From: Saccharofermentans sp. | GTDB lineage: Bacteria > Bacillota > Clostridia > Saccharofermentanales > Saccharofermentanaceae | Assembly (NCBI GenBank): GCA_024688685.1 | Contig: JAILDX010000004.1 | Span: 124,001 to 188,000 of the forward strand | Direction of reading: 5' to 3' | Length of the DNA: 64,000 nucleotides | Part shown: positions 32,675 through 41,603 of the stretch, piece after piece | Layout of the letters: every line of letters starts with the position of its first letter | Position numbering within the stretch: the stretch's first letter is position 1 | Translations under genes and position numbers: made by a program | The notes under the pieces: model-generated | The model's database searches: none | What the model saw: only the letters and a program-made list of their open reading frames with translations | What the model was told of the DNA's origin: nothing

Positions 32675-33861
32675 CTGTTAAGTCCTTCTATGTATTCTTT
32701 TGCATAGATCCTGGTCTCCCTGTCACATTCAAGGATACCGGCAACGGACATCTCACCGTTCATTCCGCCGAGCTTGTCACAAACAGAGACAACAGTTCTC
32801 TCAATATCAAGGAAACCGATCTTTCCCTTGAGGAAATGATCAACAGCGATCTCATTCGCCGCATTCATGACTGTAGGCATGAGTCCGCCCTTTGTTCCTG
32901 CTTCATATGCGAGCTTTACAAGCCCGAACACCTCAGTATCACAAGGCTCGAAAGTAAGATTATTGATGCCTGCTGCGAAAGGATCAAAGTCTTCGATAAG
33001 CTCGGGACCCCTGTCTGGATAGTAAAGTGCGACCATTATTGGCAGGATCATCGACGGTTTACCCATCTGAGCAAGGACAGAACCGTCCTTCAGTCTGATC
33101 ATAGAATGTATAACGCTCTGGGGATGTACTACCACATCGATCCTGTCAGGCATAACTCCGAACAGATGCCTTGCCTCTATTATCTCAAGGCCTTTATTCA
33201 TCATCGTTGCGGAATCTATAGTTATCTTGCCGCCCATCTTCCATGTCGGATGATTAAGAGCCTGTTCAAGTGTAACGTTCTGAAGATCCTCTCTCTTCTT
33301 TCCCCTGAAAGGTCCGCCGGACGCAGTGATCAGGATCCTGTCGAGATTCTCCTTCTTCTCTCCCCACAGGCACTGCCAGATAGCACAGTGTTCACTGTCC
33401 ACGGGAAGGAGCTGTACTCCGTCCGTGCTCCCGATCGGCGCAACGAGAGGCATTATGACCTCACCGCCTGTAACGAGAGTCTCTTTATTTGCAAGGGCAA
33501 TATCCTTACCCTTGAGGATCGCATTATAAGTAGGTTCAAGTCCTGCGATGCCGACCATAGCGCCGACGACCGTATCAGCTTCCGGGATCGTGGCTGCCGT
33601 TATATTGCAGTCAGGACCGGAAATGATCTCCGTTCTGATCTCCGGATGTGCCGAGAGCATATTGCGGAGCTCAGCGGCCTTCTCTTCACTGCTGCAAGCC
33701 GCCAGCAAAGGTTTGAACTCAAGGATCTGCTTGTAAAGCAGGTCGATCTTTGAACCGCATGTAAGTGCAACTACTGAAAAATCATCCGGATTATTACGGA
33801 CAACTTCCAGAGTCTGAGTACCGATCGAGCCGGTAGAACCTAAGATTGATAATTTACGCAT
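32671..33861 (-). CDS. dxr: 1-deoxy-D-xylulose 5-phosphate reductoisomerase
   Basis: 396 residues, normal length. It commits carbon to the MEP isoprenoid pathway by NADPH-dependent rearrangement. The Rossmann GSTGSIGTQTL lies at residues 8-18, ANKETLV near 125, the metal and substrate stretch PVDSEH near 150, TASGGPF and the MNKGLE segment are all present. A weak ribosome site precedes it. It lies between cdsA and rseP in the common clostridial lipid/isoprenoid operon. Confidence 0.96.
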   Translation of the reverse strand: MRKLSILGSTGSIGTQTLEVVRNNPDDFSVVALTCGSKIDLLYKQILEFKPLLAACSSEEKAAELRNMLSAHPEIRTEIISGPDCNITAATIPEADTVVGAMVGIAGLEPTYNAILKGKDIALANKETLVTGGEVIMPLVAPIGSTDGVQLLPVDSEHCAIWQCLWGEKKENLDRILITASGGPFRGKKREDLQNVTLEQALNHPTWKMGGKITIDSATMMNKGLEIIEARHLFGVMPDRIDVVVHPQSVIHSMIRLKDGSVLAQMGKPSMILPIMVALYYPDRGPELIEDFDPFAAGINNLTFEPCDTEVFGLVKLAYEAGTKGGLMPTVMNAANEIAVDHFLKGKIGFLDIERTVVSVCDKLGGMNGEMSVAGILECDRETRIYAKEYIEGLNR

Positions 33862-33891
33862 AAAATAATTATATACTTCTTTCAGTCAAAT

Positions 33892-34758
33892 TCAGAAGAA
33901 AAGTATGGCAAATAGAGCGAGGAGAAGACCTGCTGGAATTGTGAAAAAAGCACTGTCAAATCTGTCCAGCATGCCTCCGTGTCCCGGGAAGATCTTTCCG
34001 TAGTCCTTGATGCCGACTCTTCTCTTGATAAGTGATGCGAGCCAGTCTCCTATCTGTGACATTGCAGACACGATCAGTCCGAGAACAAAGGTTATGATCG
34101 AGAATACGACAATATTAATGGTCAGATTATCTATCTTGTATACCACCAGATCGAAATAGATCATAACGATGATCGCACATCCGATCGCGCCGCCGATACA
34201 GCCCTCCCATGTCTTCTTGGGCGAGATGTGAGGAACTGCCTTATGCTTGCCGATCGTAACGCCTACAAAATAAGCACATGTATCGGATACCCATGAAGCA
34301 AACAGCCCGAATACCATGTAGTACCAGCCGTTCTCGATAAGAAGCATTCCTGAAGTAAAGCAGAAGAGCGGGAATGTTACATAGAAAATGATCGCAGCTG
34401 TAATAACTCCGTCCTTAAGGTGTCCCTGCCCTTCCTTATGGACGACCGAAGGTATGACACAGGAGGCAAGGCAGAGCATTCCCACGATCAGCAGATACAT
34501 TGAAAGAGCCTCTGTTATTGACCAATTACAGAAATACGATACAAGAACTATCGTTAGCGCTGCAATGCTGCCGGATACGGTAAGAGGCATACTCGGATGC
34601 ATGTCTCCGGCCTTAAAAGCCTGATGTAGCTCATGAAGTGCAAATGCTCCCACTATGATTGCAAACAATACACTGATAAGCGGCCAGTAAAGTGACGGAA
34701 GAACAAAGAGTACAACTCCAATCGTAAAGAATATTCCGGTAATTACACGCTGCTTCAT
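33892..34758 (-). CDS. cdsA: Phosphatidate cytidylyltransferase
   Basis: 288 residues with about eight membrane helices. It makes CDP-diacylglycerol, the precursor of phosphatidylglycerol and of cardiolipin (made by the Cls at 1.2 kb). The family signature near the C-terminus is seen as SQIGDWLASLIKRRVGIKDYGKIFPGHGGMLDRFDS in sense, with the two acidic metal residues. The ATG overlaps the uppS stop by 4 bases. Confidence 0.95.
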   Translation of the reverse strand: MKQRVITGIFFTIGVVLFVLPSLYWPLISVLFAIIVGAFALHELHQAFKAGDMHPSMPLTVSGSIAALTIVLVSYFCNWSITEALSMYLLIVGMLCLASCVIPSVVHKEGQGHLKDGVITAAIIFYVTFPLFCFTSGMLLIENGWYYMVFGLFASWVSDTCAYFVGVTIGKHKAVPHISPKKTWEGCIGGAIGCAIIVMIYFDLVVYKIDNLTINIVVFSIITFVLGLIVSAMSQIGDWLASLIKRRVGIKDYGKIFPGHGGMLDRFDSAFFTIPAGLLLALFAILFF

Positions 34759-35507
34759 TCAGTCTCTCCTGCGCTCAGACCGCCGAATCTTCTGTCTCTT
34801 GCGGTATAAGCCTCAAAAGCAGCCGTAAGCTCCTCATATCCGAAATCAGGCCACAGACATTCTGATACCCAGAGTTCTGAATAAGCGCATTCCCACAAAA
34901 GGAAATTGGATATCCTGAGCTCCCCTGAAGGTCTTATGATGAGATCCGGATCAGGAACATCCGGAAGATACATATTGTCAGACATCATGTGCTCTGTTAT
35001 GTCTTCCGGCTTTATCTCTCCTGAAACGCATTTCTCAGCTATATGTCTGGCAGCGTTGACTATCTCTCTTCTGCCGCCGTAATTAATTGCGATTATAAGC
35101 TGGAGCCTGTCCCTGTCTTTTGACTTCTCCTCTGCCTCCCTTGCTGTATTTCTGACCTCCTCGGGAAGCTCACTCATGTCTCCGGAAAATCTTACACGGA
35201 CACCTTCCTTCTCCAGTTCCGCATCATACTTATTGAAATACTCGACAAACAATTTCATCAGCTGGCCAACTTCGTCAGCCGGTCTGGACCAGTTTTCAGT
35301 CGAGAAAGCATAAACGGTGACATACTTAACGCCATAGTTGCCGCAGTTACGGCAAAGCTCTCTGAGGCTCTCACCGCCTGCCCTGTGGCCTGCCGTTCTG
35401 GGAAGATGACGTTTTTTTGCCCATCTTCCGTTACCATCCATTATGACGCCTAAAGATACAGGGATCTTAAGATCCTTCCTGTCGAAATTCTTCTCTTTCT
35501 TTGCCAT
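34755..35507 (-). CDS. uppS: Undecaprenyl diphosphate synthase
   Basis: 250 residues. It extends farnesyl diphosphate with IPP to the C55 carrier for peptidoglycan and surface sugars. GVIMDGNGRWAKKR carries the catalytic Asp of the DGN motif at about residue 24; AFSTENW and the C-terminal RPSGELRISNFLLWECAYSE in sense are the other signatures. It links the isoprenoid genes dxr and ispG to envelope synthesis, and the lipid-linked sugar donors used by the GT-C enzymes at 56-62 kb would need such a carrier. Confidence 0.96.
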   Translation of the reverse strand: MAKKEKNFDRKDLKIPVSLGVIMDGNGRWAKKRHLPRTAGHRAGGESLRELCRNCGNYGVKYVTVYAFSTENWSRPADEVGQLMKLFVEYFNKYDAELEKEGVRVRFSGDMSELPEEVRNTAREAEEKSKDRDRLQLIIAINYGGRREIVNAARHIAEKCVSGEIKPEDITEHMMSDNMYLPDVPDPDLIIRPSGELRISNFLLWECAYSELWVSECLWPDFGYEELTAAFEAYTARDRRFGGLSAGETE

Positions 35508-35516
35508 ATGATCTTA

Positions 35517-36083
35517 TCAGATCTCCATCAGTTCAGCGTTCTTCTTGTCGCAGACAGCATCAACTTCCTTGGTGAACTTATCCGTGATCTTCTGAACCTT
35601 CTCTTCGTATTCCTTGAGGGAATCGTCTGTAAGCTCCTTCTTCTTGTTGGAAGCTCTCATCTTATCGATAAACTCACGGCGGTTATTCCTGATAACGACC
35701 TTAGTCTCTTCGCCGTATGTCTTAACCTGCTTTGTAAGTTCCTTACGTCTTTCCTCTGTAAGCACAGGGAAAACAAGTCTGATGATCTTGCCGTCGTTAG
35801 TAGGCGTAATTCCAAGGTCTGATGCCTGGATAGCACGCTCGATCTCTCTGAGCATTGAAGGATCCCAAGGAGCAAGTGTGATCATACGTGCTTCGGGAAC
35901 CTGAATATTGGCAACGGCGTTCAAAGGAGACGGTGCACCGTAATACTCTACAGTGATCCTGTCAAGAACATGGGGATTAGCTCTTCCTGCTCTGATTGCA
36001 TTAAGATTCTCATGAAGGTTGTCTATTGCCTTCTGCATCTTCTCTTCTACCAGGTCATAATCTTTGGATGTGATCTCGATCAT
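35517..36083 (-). CDS. frr: Ribosome recycling factor
   Basis: 188 residues, near the typical 185. With EF-G it splits the ribosome after termination. The NLNAIRAGRANPHVLDRI segment and the VRNIRR-like VVIRNNRREFIDKMR helix are diagnostic. AAAGGAGA lies 9 bases before the ATG. It follows pyrH by 20 bases, as in most bacteria; rpsB and tsf are not upstream here. Confidence 0.97.
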   Translation of the reverse strand: MIEITSKDYDLVEEKMQKAIDNLHENLNAIRAGRANPHVLDRITVEYYGAPSPLNAVANIQVPEARMITLAPWDPSMLREIERAIQASDLGITPTNDGKIIRLVFPVLTEERRKELTKQVKTYGEETKVVIRNNRREFIDKMRASNKKKELTDDSLKEYEEKVQKITDKFTKEVDAVCDKKNAELMEI

Positions 36084-36103
36084 TGTTTTTGTCTCCTTTT
36101 GAA

Positions 36104-36814
36104 TTATTGTACAAGCGTTCCAAGATTCTCTCCCTTAGCGATCCTTACGATGTTATAAGGATCCTCCATGGAGAATACAAGGATCTTAGTGTTGTTGTCT
36201 CTGCAAAGAGCAGCTGCCGTGGCATCCATAACCTTTAGCTTAAGTCTGAGCACCTCATCATGTGAGACAGTCTCATACTTGACGGCATCAGGATATACCT
36301 TGGGATCCTTATCGTAAACACCATCAACCATAGTAGCCTTAAGGAATACGTCTGCGCCGATCTCTGTAGCTCTGAGTGCAGCACCCGTATCTGTAGAGAA
36401 ATAGGGGTTACCTGTACCGCATGCAAAGATGACGATCCTTCCCTTCTCAAGGTGCCTTACTGCTCTCTTTCTGATATACATCTCGCACATCTGACGGACT
36501 TCGATAGCGGAAAGGACTCTTGTAACAGCGCCCTGCTGCTCAAGTGCATCTGAAAGCGCAAGAGCATTCATAAGTGTTGCAAGCATTCCCATATGATCTG
36601 CCGTAACGCGGTCCATCTGTTCAGAAGATCTTCCTCTCCAGAAGTTGCCTCCGCCGACTACTATTCCGACCTCAACGCCAAGATCGCTCATTGCTTTTAT
36701 ATTGGCTGAGATCTCCTTTAATACATTGTCATTGATACCGATCTTATTCTCACCGGCGAGAGCCTCACCCGATATCTTGAGGAGAACTCTCTTATATTTA
36801 ACGCCATTTTCCAT
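36104..36814 (-). CDS. pyrH: Uridylate kinase
   Basis: 236 residues. It phosphorylates UMP to UDP. The amino-acid-kinase fold is seen in [11 protein letters not shown] (residues 11-21), [11 protein letters not shown], and the TDTGAALRA and [13 protein letters not shown] segments. First gene of the frr-uppS-cdsA-dxr run, with GGAGG before the ATG. The 65 bases to the RluA gene contain AT-rich sequence but no convincing promoter. Confidence 0.97.
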   Translation of the reverse strand: MENGVKYKRVLLKISGEALAGENKIGINDNVLKEISANIKAMSDLGVEVGIVVGGGNFWRGRSSEQMDRVTADHMGMLATLMNALALSDALEQQGAVTRVLSAIEVRQMCEMYIRKRAVRHLEKGRIVIFACGTGNPYFSTDTGAALRATEIGADVFLKATMVDGVYDKDPKVYPDAVKYETVSHDEVLRLKLKVMDATAAALCRDNNTKILVFSMEDPYNIVRIAKGENLGTLVQ

Positions 36815-36879
36815 AAAAATACCTCCGAATTGCTAAACTAATTGTAACGATAATTCGGGAATAATAAAAGCCTTAATTC

Positions 36880-37542
36880 TTAATAAGCAAAGATTGTCCA
36901 CGGGAATGCCTGAGGCGGGTCCGCCTTAAAGACCATGCGTTCCTTGCTGACCGGGTGATCGACAGCCATTTCGCAGCAGAACAGAGCTATATCGCCCTTC
37001 ATCCTGTTGCTGCCATATTTGCTGTCACATACGACCGGGTGTCCGGCATTTGCCAGCTGAGCCCTTATCTGATGGCTCCTTCCGGTCTTGAGATCCACCT
37101 TGATGAGTGTCATATTTGAAGATCTGCTGATGACTGTGTAGTCGAGTTCTGCGTATTTAGATTCCTTCACTTCCTTATCAAAGACCTTTACCCTGTTGGT
37201 CGAACTGTCCTTAAGGATGTAATTCCTTAGAGTTCCGCAGTCCTGCTCCATGACGCCTGAAACAACAGCAAGATAGTACTTGTCGACCGTATGAAGCCTG
37301 ATCTGTTCTGAAAGCCTTGCTGCGGCCTTGGAGGTCCTTGCAAAGACCATTACTCCCGAAACAGGACGGTCGAGCCTGTGAACAAGGCCCAGATAGACAT
37401 TTCCGGGTTTGTTGTATTTCTCTTTTATGTATTCTTTGAGAAGCGTCAGCATATCGGGATCGCCGCTCGGATCAGCCTGTGACAGCACTCCTGCGGGTTT
37501 TACCGCAGCAATTATTTGATTATCCTCATACAGGATATCCAT
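36880..37542 (-). CDS. RluA-family pseudouridine synthase
   Basis: 220 residues from the ATG at 37542, favoured because GGTGGAG lies 8 bases upstream; an ATG at 37557 would add five residues and is the alternative. The catalytic segment VHRLDRPVSGVMVFA has the Asp; KYYLAVVSG and GRSHQIRAQL are other family marks. There is no N-terminal S4 domain, and the protein is short, so it is closer to RluA/TruC-type enzymes than to RluD. The start codon overlaps the methyltransferase stop (TGATG). Confidence 0.92.
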   Translation of the reverse strand: MDILYEDNQIIAAVKPAGVLSQADPSGDPDMLTLLKEYIKEKYNKPGNVYLGLVHRLDRPVSGVMVFARTSKAAARLSEQIRLHTVDKYYLAVVSGVMEQDCGTLRNYILKDSSTNRVKVFDKEVKESKYAELDYTVISRSSNMTLIKVDLKTGRSHQIRAQLANAGHPVVCDSKYGSNRMKGDIALFCCEMAVDHPVSKERMVFKADPPQAFPWTIFAY

Positions 37543-38423
37543 CAGAACGGACTCCACCTTGCAACGTTACCGCATGGAAGATCTATTCCCATGCTCTTTA
37601 TCGGAAGTCCGAGTTCACCGGATTCAATGGTTCCTTCAGGCAGATTGAGTCTCAGGATCTGAGCGACCGCTCCTCCCGTTATCTCTGTGGCATACGAACT
37701 CAGGATAAAGAAAAGAGGATCGTCAGAAAGAAGGAGAGAAGCCCTTGCCACGAAATCAAAAACGGAATCCTCAAGCTTCCACAGCTCGCCTGACGGACCT
37801 CTTCCATATGAGGGCGGATCCATTATGATGCCGTCGTATTTTCTGCCTCTTCTGATCTCCCTTTCGACAAATCTCTGGCAGTCCTCCGCTATGAAACGTA
37901 TATAGTTATCTGTCAGTCCTGATGTTGCAACATTTTCCTTTGCCCTTGATATCATGCCTTTGGAGGCATCAACATGAACAACCTCGTCAGCACCGTGTAT
38001 CGAAGCCGCAAGTGTCGCTCCGCCTGTATATGCGAACAGATTGAGGATCTTGATGTCCTTCTTTCCTTTCTTCTTCGCCTGTTCTATGAGCCTTCCACAG
38101 TAATCCCAGTTTGCGGCCTGTTCAGGAAAAAGACCCGTATGCTTAAAAGATGTGGGTTCAATGATAAAAGTCAGTTTCTTTCCCAGCGAATCGTAACTGA
38201 TCTTCCATGTTCCGGGCATTGACTTGAGTTTTGTCCATGATCCGCCGCCTGTGGACGACCTGCTGTAAACTGCATGAGGTTTGCATATCTTCTCAAAATC
38301 TTCGCAGGGCCATATTATCTGGGGATCAGGCCTTCTCAGAAAGATATCTCCCCATCTCTCATATTTCTCACCGCGGGAAGCGCTGATAACCTCATAATCC
38401 TGCCAATTATCGGCTATAAACAT
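37542..38423 (-). CDS. Class I SAM-dependent RNA methyltransferase (RlmI/RlmK-like)
   Basis: 293 residues. The SAM-binding motif is LNLFAYTGGATLAASIHGA with the acidic end VVHVDAS; the catalytic-type segment is IIMDPPSYGRGP. These match the YccW/RlmI group that methylates 23S rRNA cytosines, although the N-terminal PUA domain of RlmI is missing. The N-terminal 110 residues contain a GGSWTKL strand and look like the reduced domain of this group. It overlaps the lipoprotein start by one base and the RluA gene, so rRNA modification enzymes are grouped here. Exact site unknown. Confidence 0.88.
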   Translation of the reverse strand: MFIADNWQDYEVISASRGEKYERWGDIFLRRPDPQIIWPCEDFEKICKPHAVYSRSSTGGGSWTKLKSMPGTWKISYDSLGKKLTFIIEPTSFKHTGLFPEQAANWDYCGRLIEQAKKKGKKDIKILNLFAYTGGATLAASIHGADEVVHVDASKGMISRAKENVATSGLTDNYIRFIAEDCQRFVEREIRRGRKYDGIIMDPPSYGRGPSGELWKLEDSVFDFVARASLLLSDDPLFFILSSYATEITGGAVAQILRLNLPEGTIESGELGLPIKSMGIDLPCGNVARWSPF

Positions 38424-39301
38424 TATCTCACCCTGATATCAGCAGATTCAGCGATCGTAATGTCGCCCGACATGATAGCAACAGTATATGAACCTGCTTC
38501 AAAAGAACTGCTTCCTACAGTAAGTCCTGCATCGAAATCACACTTTGCGACAACTGAATTATTGACGTTGACCTCAATTCTTGAGACCTCATCGCCATCC
38601 CTCATCAGTACCGCCGTAAGAGTAAGCACCATCGGTTGTTTGAAATAGAAGTAATTAACGAGCGCAACCGGTGATACCAGGGTATCCCCTTCAGCAGGAT
38701 TTCCCATAAGCGGATCATACCAGACGCTTTCCTGATAGAATGCATCGATATAAGCTGCTGTAATATTGAGCGGATTGCCCTCATCATCGAGGATACAAAG
38801 CTCCTTGAGAGGTGCGACGAACGTATCAAAGAACTTGTTCAGGTCGGAATAGATCCATTCGTCATTCTTATTCTTAACAAGCTTAAAGCTGATCTTTACT
38901 GTCTTCTTTTTGAGGGAATCGATCTCATCCTCATATTCATCGGATGTAGCTATTAAAATATCAATTGACGAAAGATCCGGAACCTTATAAAACTCAACTG
39001 TACACTGGGCAGATTTTCTTCCGTCATTAACCTTTGTCTCTTTGATCTCGAAACCGCTGCACTTTGACAGAACATACGATCCCAACACCTTCTGCTCCTC
39101 TGCGAGATCTGAAAGGTCATATTTCTTCTTTGCCTTGGAATTGAGGTCAAAACTTCCCTTGCTGTCGAAATACTCTCCCAGAGACTCCTGAACCATAGTC
39201 TCGATCTTGGAAGTCTCTATCTGATCCATGATAAATCCGCAACCGCTGACTGACAGCAACAGGCATACAGTTAATATAAGTGCTGTTATTCTCTTGATCA
39301 T
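38423..39301 (-). CDS. Lipoprotein of unknown function
   Basis: 292 residues from the ATG at 39301, which has GAGAGGT 6 bases upstream; a TTG 15 bases earlier is less likely. The N-terminus is a lipoprotein signal peptide: MIKR, a hydrophobic stretch, and the lipobox LSVSGC, so it should be lipidated and outside. The region around residues 95-165 (KISFKLV...DEWIYSDLNKFFD) resembles the corresponding part of the next lipoprotein (VSVEFTKVDDKWLVTEDTI), and both end in a beta-rich domain with an AGSYTVAI/AGNYTIEI strand. Probable diverged paralogue of 39417-40784. No function known. Confidence 0.85.
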   Translation of the reverse strand: MIKRITALILTVCLLLSVSGCGFIMDQIETSKIETMVQESLGEYFDSKGSFDLNSKAKKKYDLSDLAEEQKVLGSYVLSKCSGFEIKETKVNDGRKSAQCTVEFYKVPDLSSIDILIATSDEYEDEIDSLKKKTVKISFKLVKNKNDEWIYSDLNKFFDTFVAPLKELCILDDEGNPLNITAAYIDAFYQESVWYDPLMGNPAEGDTLVSPVALVNYFYFKQPMVLTLTAVLMRDGDEVSRIEVNVNNSVVAKCDFDAGLTVGSSSFEAGSYTVAIMSGDITIAESADIRVR

Positions 39302-39361
39302 CCGGGTACCTCTCAATTCTTTCTAACCAAGAGATTATACATTAAAGATCAGCAATAATAA

Positions 39362-39389
39362 AGGCTTCCCCGCATAAACGGGGAAGCCT
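39362..39389. terminator. Terminator between the two lipoprotein genes
   Basis: AGGCTTCCCCG pairs perfectly with CGGGGAAGCCT around a 6-base loop. On the minus strand it is followed by TTATTATT, so it ends the 39417-40784 transcript. Confidence 0.7.
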
Positions 39390-39416
39390 CATTAAGATCA
39401 GTTAAAGAACAGTCTG

Positions 39417-40784
39417 TCAGTTAATGAAATCTGAAGAAGGCTGTCCGATTACCTTACAAGCAGCTGTAATGTAAGGATCGTTGACGCTGTTAGCGTCAGC
39501 TGCAACGATAAGTACATATGTACCAACTGCCATTGTGTCAGGTGTGTAATCGATGTTGTAGTAGATAGTACCATTGCCATAAGCAGTGATATCGATCTGC
39601 TGTGCATATGTAGGATTTGAGTAATCAACAGTGCTTACATCAGCATTCTCACCGGGGATGAAGTAGTAAGCGTAGTAGATCGAAGGGCCTTCAGAGCTGA
39701 GCTCGATCGAGAAAGCAATAGTCTCGGAATCGCTGCAGTATACACCGTCTGAAGCCATTGTGCCATGCTCGGAACCGTCAGCTTCTGTGATTCCGTAATC
39801 CCACCAGCCAAGCTCAACGATGTTTGCAAAGTTGGGGTTGAGGAGCTGGTATGTATCTGTCGTTGTACCGCCGGTCTGTGTGCCGCTTGTTGAACCCGAT
39901 GTGGAATCAACAGTTACTGTTGTTGACTCACTTGCAAGAACTGTTCCGTCTGCAGCATAGATCTCGATCGTGTAGTTGCCTGCTGCGATATAGTCGCCAT
40001 CCATTGTAGCACCAAGCTCTTCGTTGTACTTAGCTTCATAGTAAGAAGTTGTGAATGTCTGGAGCTGGCTTGCATAAACCTCTGTTCCATCCTTCGTTAC
40101 CTTGTAGTAAACGTCGATGCCGGGGTTCTCTGTGAACCACAGATCAAGCTCGATGTAAGAAGCATTGCTGTAGTTGCCGCCGTCAGAGAGCCACCATGAT
40201 GTATGGTCAACCATGTCAAGTATGTCGCCTGAAGCAGAACCGCCTGAGAAACTGAGCTCATAAGAAAGGAATCCGTAAACGTCTTCAAGATTGTCGATAG
40301 TATCCTCTGTAACGAGCCACTTGTCATCAACCTTTGTAAACTCAACGCTTACTGTGTAATCCTTTGTCTTGCTTGCGTCGTTGATAGCCTCGATCATCTC
40401 GTCAGCATCTGTAAGATCTCCGATAGCCTTAACATAGTCAACAACCGTGAAAACAACATCAACTGTTGCAGAGTCATTGCCGCCGAACTCAACAGAATCC
40501 TCGTCAACCTCGTATGTGATCGTGCTTGCGATAGCTGTCTTTACAGACTTCTCGTCATCATCCATGTCTGACATTGCAAGAGCGCCCTTGATAGACTCAG
40601 CCTTATCGTCATCAAGTTCTTCAACGAGTTTGAGGAGCTTCTTGCCATCCAAAGCTGCTACCTGAGCTGCAAAGGAATCAGCTGCTTCACTGATCTCAGC
40701 AGGATCGTTTGAGTTGCACGCGCAAAGGGAAAGCATCATTGCTGCTGTAAGACCCAAAGCTGTGATCTTCTTTGTGTTAATCAT
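39417..40784 (-). CDS. Lipoprotein of unknown function, paralogue of the downstream lipoprotein
   Basis: 455 residues. Lipoprotein signal peptide with lipobox LSLCAC near residue 23, then a Asn/Asp/Glu-rich linker. Residues about 25-180 form a helical plus beta domain ending in the KWLVTEDTIDNLEDVYGF segment; residues about 190-290 and 310-455 are two beta-sandwich-like parts, each with an AxGxYxIxxxA strand (AAGNYTIEIYAADG and AVGTYVLIVAADA), separated by a Ser/Thr/Gly stretch. The gene stands alone, ended by the terminator at 39362-39389 and divergent from the two-component system. Function unknown; surface substrate binding is possible. Confidence 0.85.
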   Translation of the reverse strand: MINTKKITALGLTAAMMLSLCACNSNDPAEISEAADSFAAQVAALDGKKLLKLVEELDDDKAESIKGALAMSDMDDDEKSVKTAIASTITYEVDEDSVEFGGNDSATVDVVFTVVDYVKAIGDLTDADEMIEAINDASKTKDYTVSVEFTKVDDKWLVTEDTIDNLEDVYGFLSYELSFSGGSASGDILDMVDHTSWWLSDGGNYSNASYIELDLWFTENPGIDVYYKVTKDGTEVYASQLQTFTTSYYEAKYNEELGATMDGDYIAAGNYTIEIYAADGTVLASESTTVTVDSTSGSTSGTQTGGTTTDTYQLLNPNFANIVELGWWDYGITEADGSEHGTMASDGVYCSDSETIAFSIELSSEGPSIYYAYYFIPGENADVSTVDYSNPTYAQQIDITAYGNGTIYYNIDYTPDTMAVGTYVLIVAADANSVNDPYITAACKVIGQPSSDFIN

Positions 40785-40839
40785 TCAACCCACCTCCGTA
40801 TGATTGATAGTCATAAAATAACTACTTTATTCTAATTCA

Positions 40840-40870
40840 TTTACAAAATTTTTCAATAATCAGTTATAAT
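40840..40870 (+). promoter_or_regulatory. Possible promoter of the two-component system operon
   Basis: TATAAT (40865-40870) with TTTACA (40840-40845) 19 bases upstream; the spacing is at the long end. It would start transcription about 40 bases before the response regulator ATG. Confidence 0.4.
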
Positions 40871-40919
40871 CATTGATGAGCGCAAGAATTCATTGTATTT
40901 CACTGAAAGGGGTAAGAGA

Positions 40920-41603
40920 ATGTCTGCACCGCATATTTTAATCTGTGATGATGACCCGGTAGTACACGAGTCTCTGGCACTTTATTTCGATAACGAGAAC
41001 TTTACACATTCTGATGCATATGACGGAAAAGAGGCTCTTGATCTGATCCTTACTTCCAATCCCGACCTTATACTTCTTGACATCATGATGCCCGAGATGA
41101 GCGGCATCGAGGTCTGCAAGGAAGCACGCAAGACCGTATCCACGCCTATCATCTTCCTTTCGGCAAAGGGCGATGAGATCGACAGGATCCTTGGTCTCGA
41201 GCTTGGCGCGGACGACTATATCGTTAAGCCCTTCTCACCCAGAGAGGTAATCGCAAGGATCAAAGTTGTCCTGAGAAGGATCGGTGACACTTCGGATAAC
41301 CAGTCCATACTGAAGTTCTATGAACTCGAGATCAACGTAAGCAATTATGTGGTCAAGATCAAGGATGAGATCATCCCCTTCACTCCCAAGGAAGTTGAGA
41401 TCCTTCACCATCTGGCGTCCCATCCCGGTCAGGTATTTAACAGAGAGCAGATCATCTCCTCCATCTGGGGCGAGAGCTACTCCGGAGACCCGAGAACTGT
41501 CGATACGCACATCAAGAGGATCAGGCAGAAGGTTAACGTTGAAGGAGCCAGATGGAATATTCAGACTGTATACGGTGTCGGATACAAGTTTGAGGTTCTG
41601 TAA
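40920..41603 (+). CDS. OmpR/PhoB-family response regulator
   Basis: 227 residues from the ATG at 40920, which has AAGGGG 8 bases upstream; the frame is open further but without a ribosome site. The receiver domain has the acidic pair DDDP, the phosphoacceptor in LILLDIMMPEMSG (about D52) and the conserved Lys in IVKPFSP. The C-terminal winged helix ends with RTVDTHIKRIRQKV and YGVGYKFE, typical of OmpR-type DNA binding. Its stop overlaps the kinase ATG (TAATG). Confidence 0.95.
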   Translation: MSAPHILICDDDPVVHESLALYFDNENFTHSDAYDGKEALDLILTSNPDLILLDIMMPEMSGIEVCKEARKTVSTPIIFLSAKGDEIDRILGLELGADDYIVKPFSPREVIARIKVVLRRIGDTSDNQSILKFYELEINVSNYVVKIKDEIIPFTPKEVEILHHLASHPGQVFNREQIISSIWGESYSGDPRTVDTHIKRIRQKVNVEGARWNIQTVYGVGYKFEVL

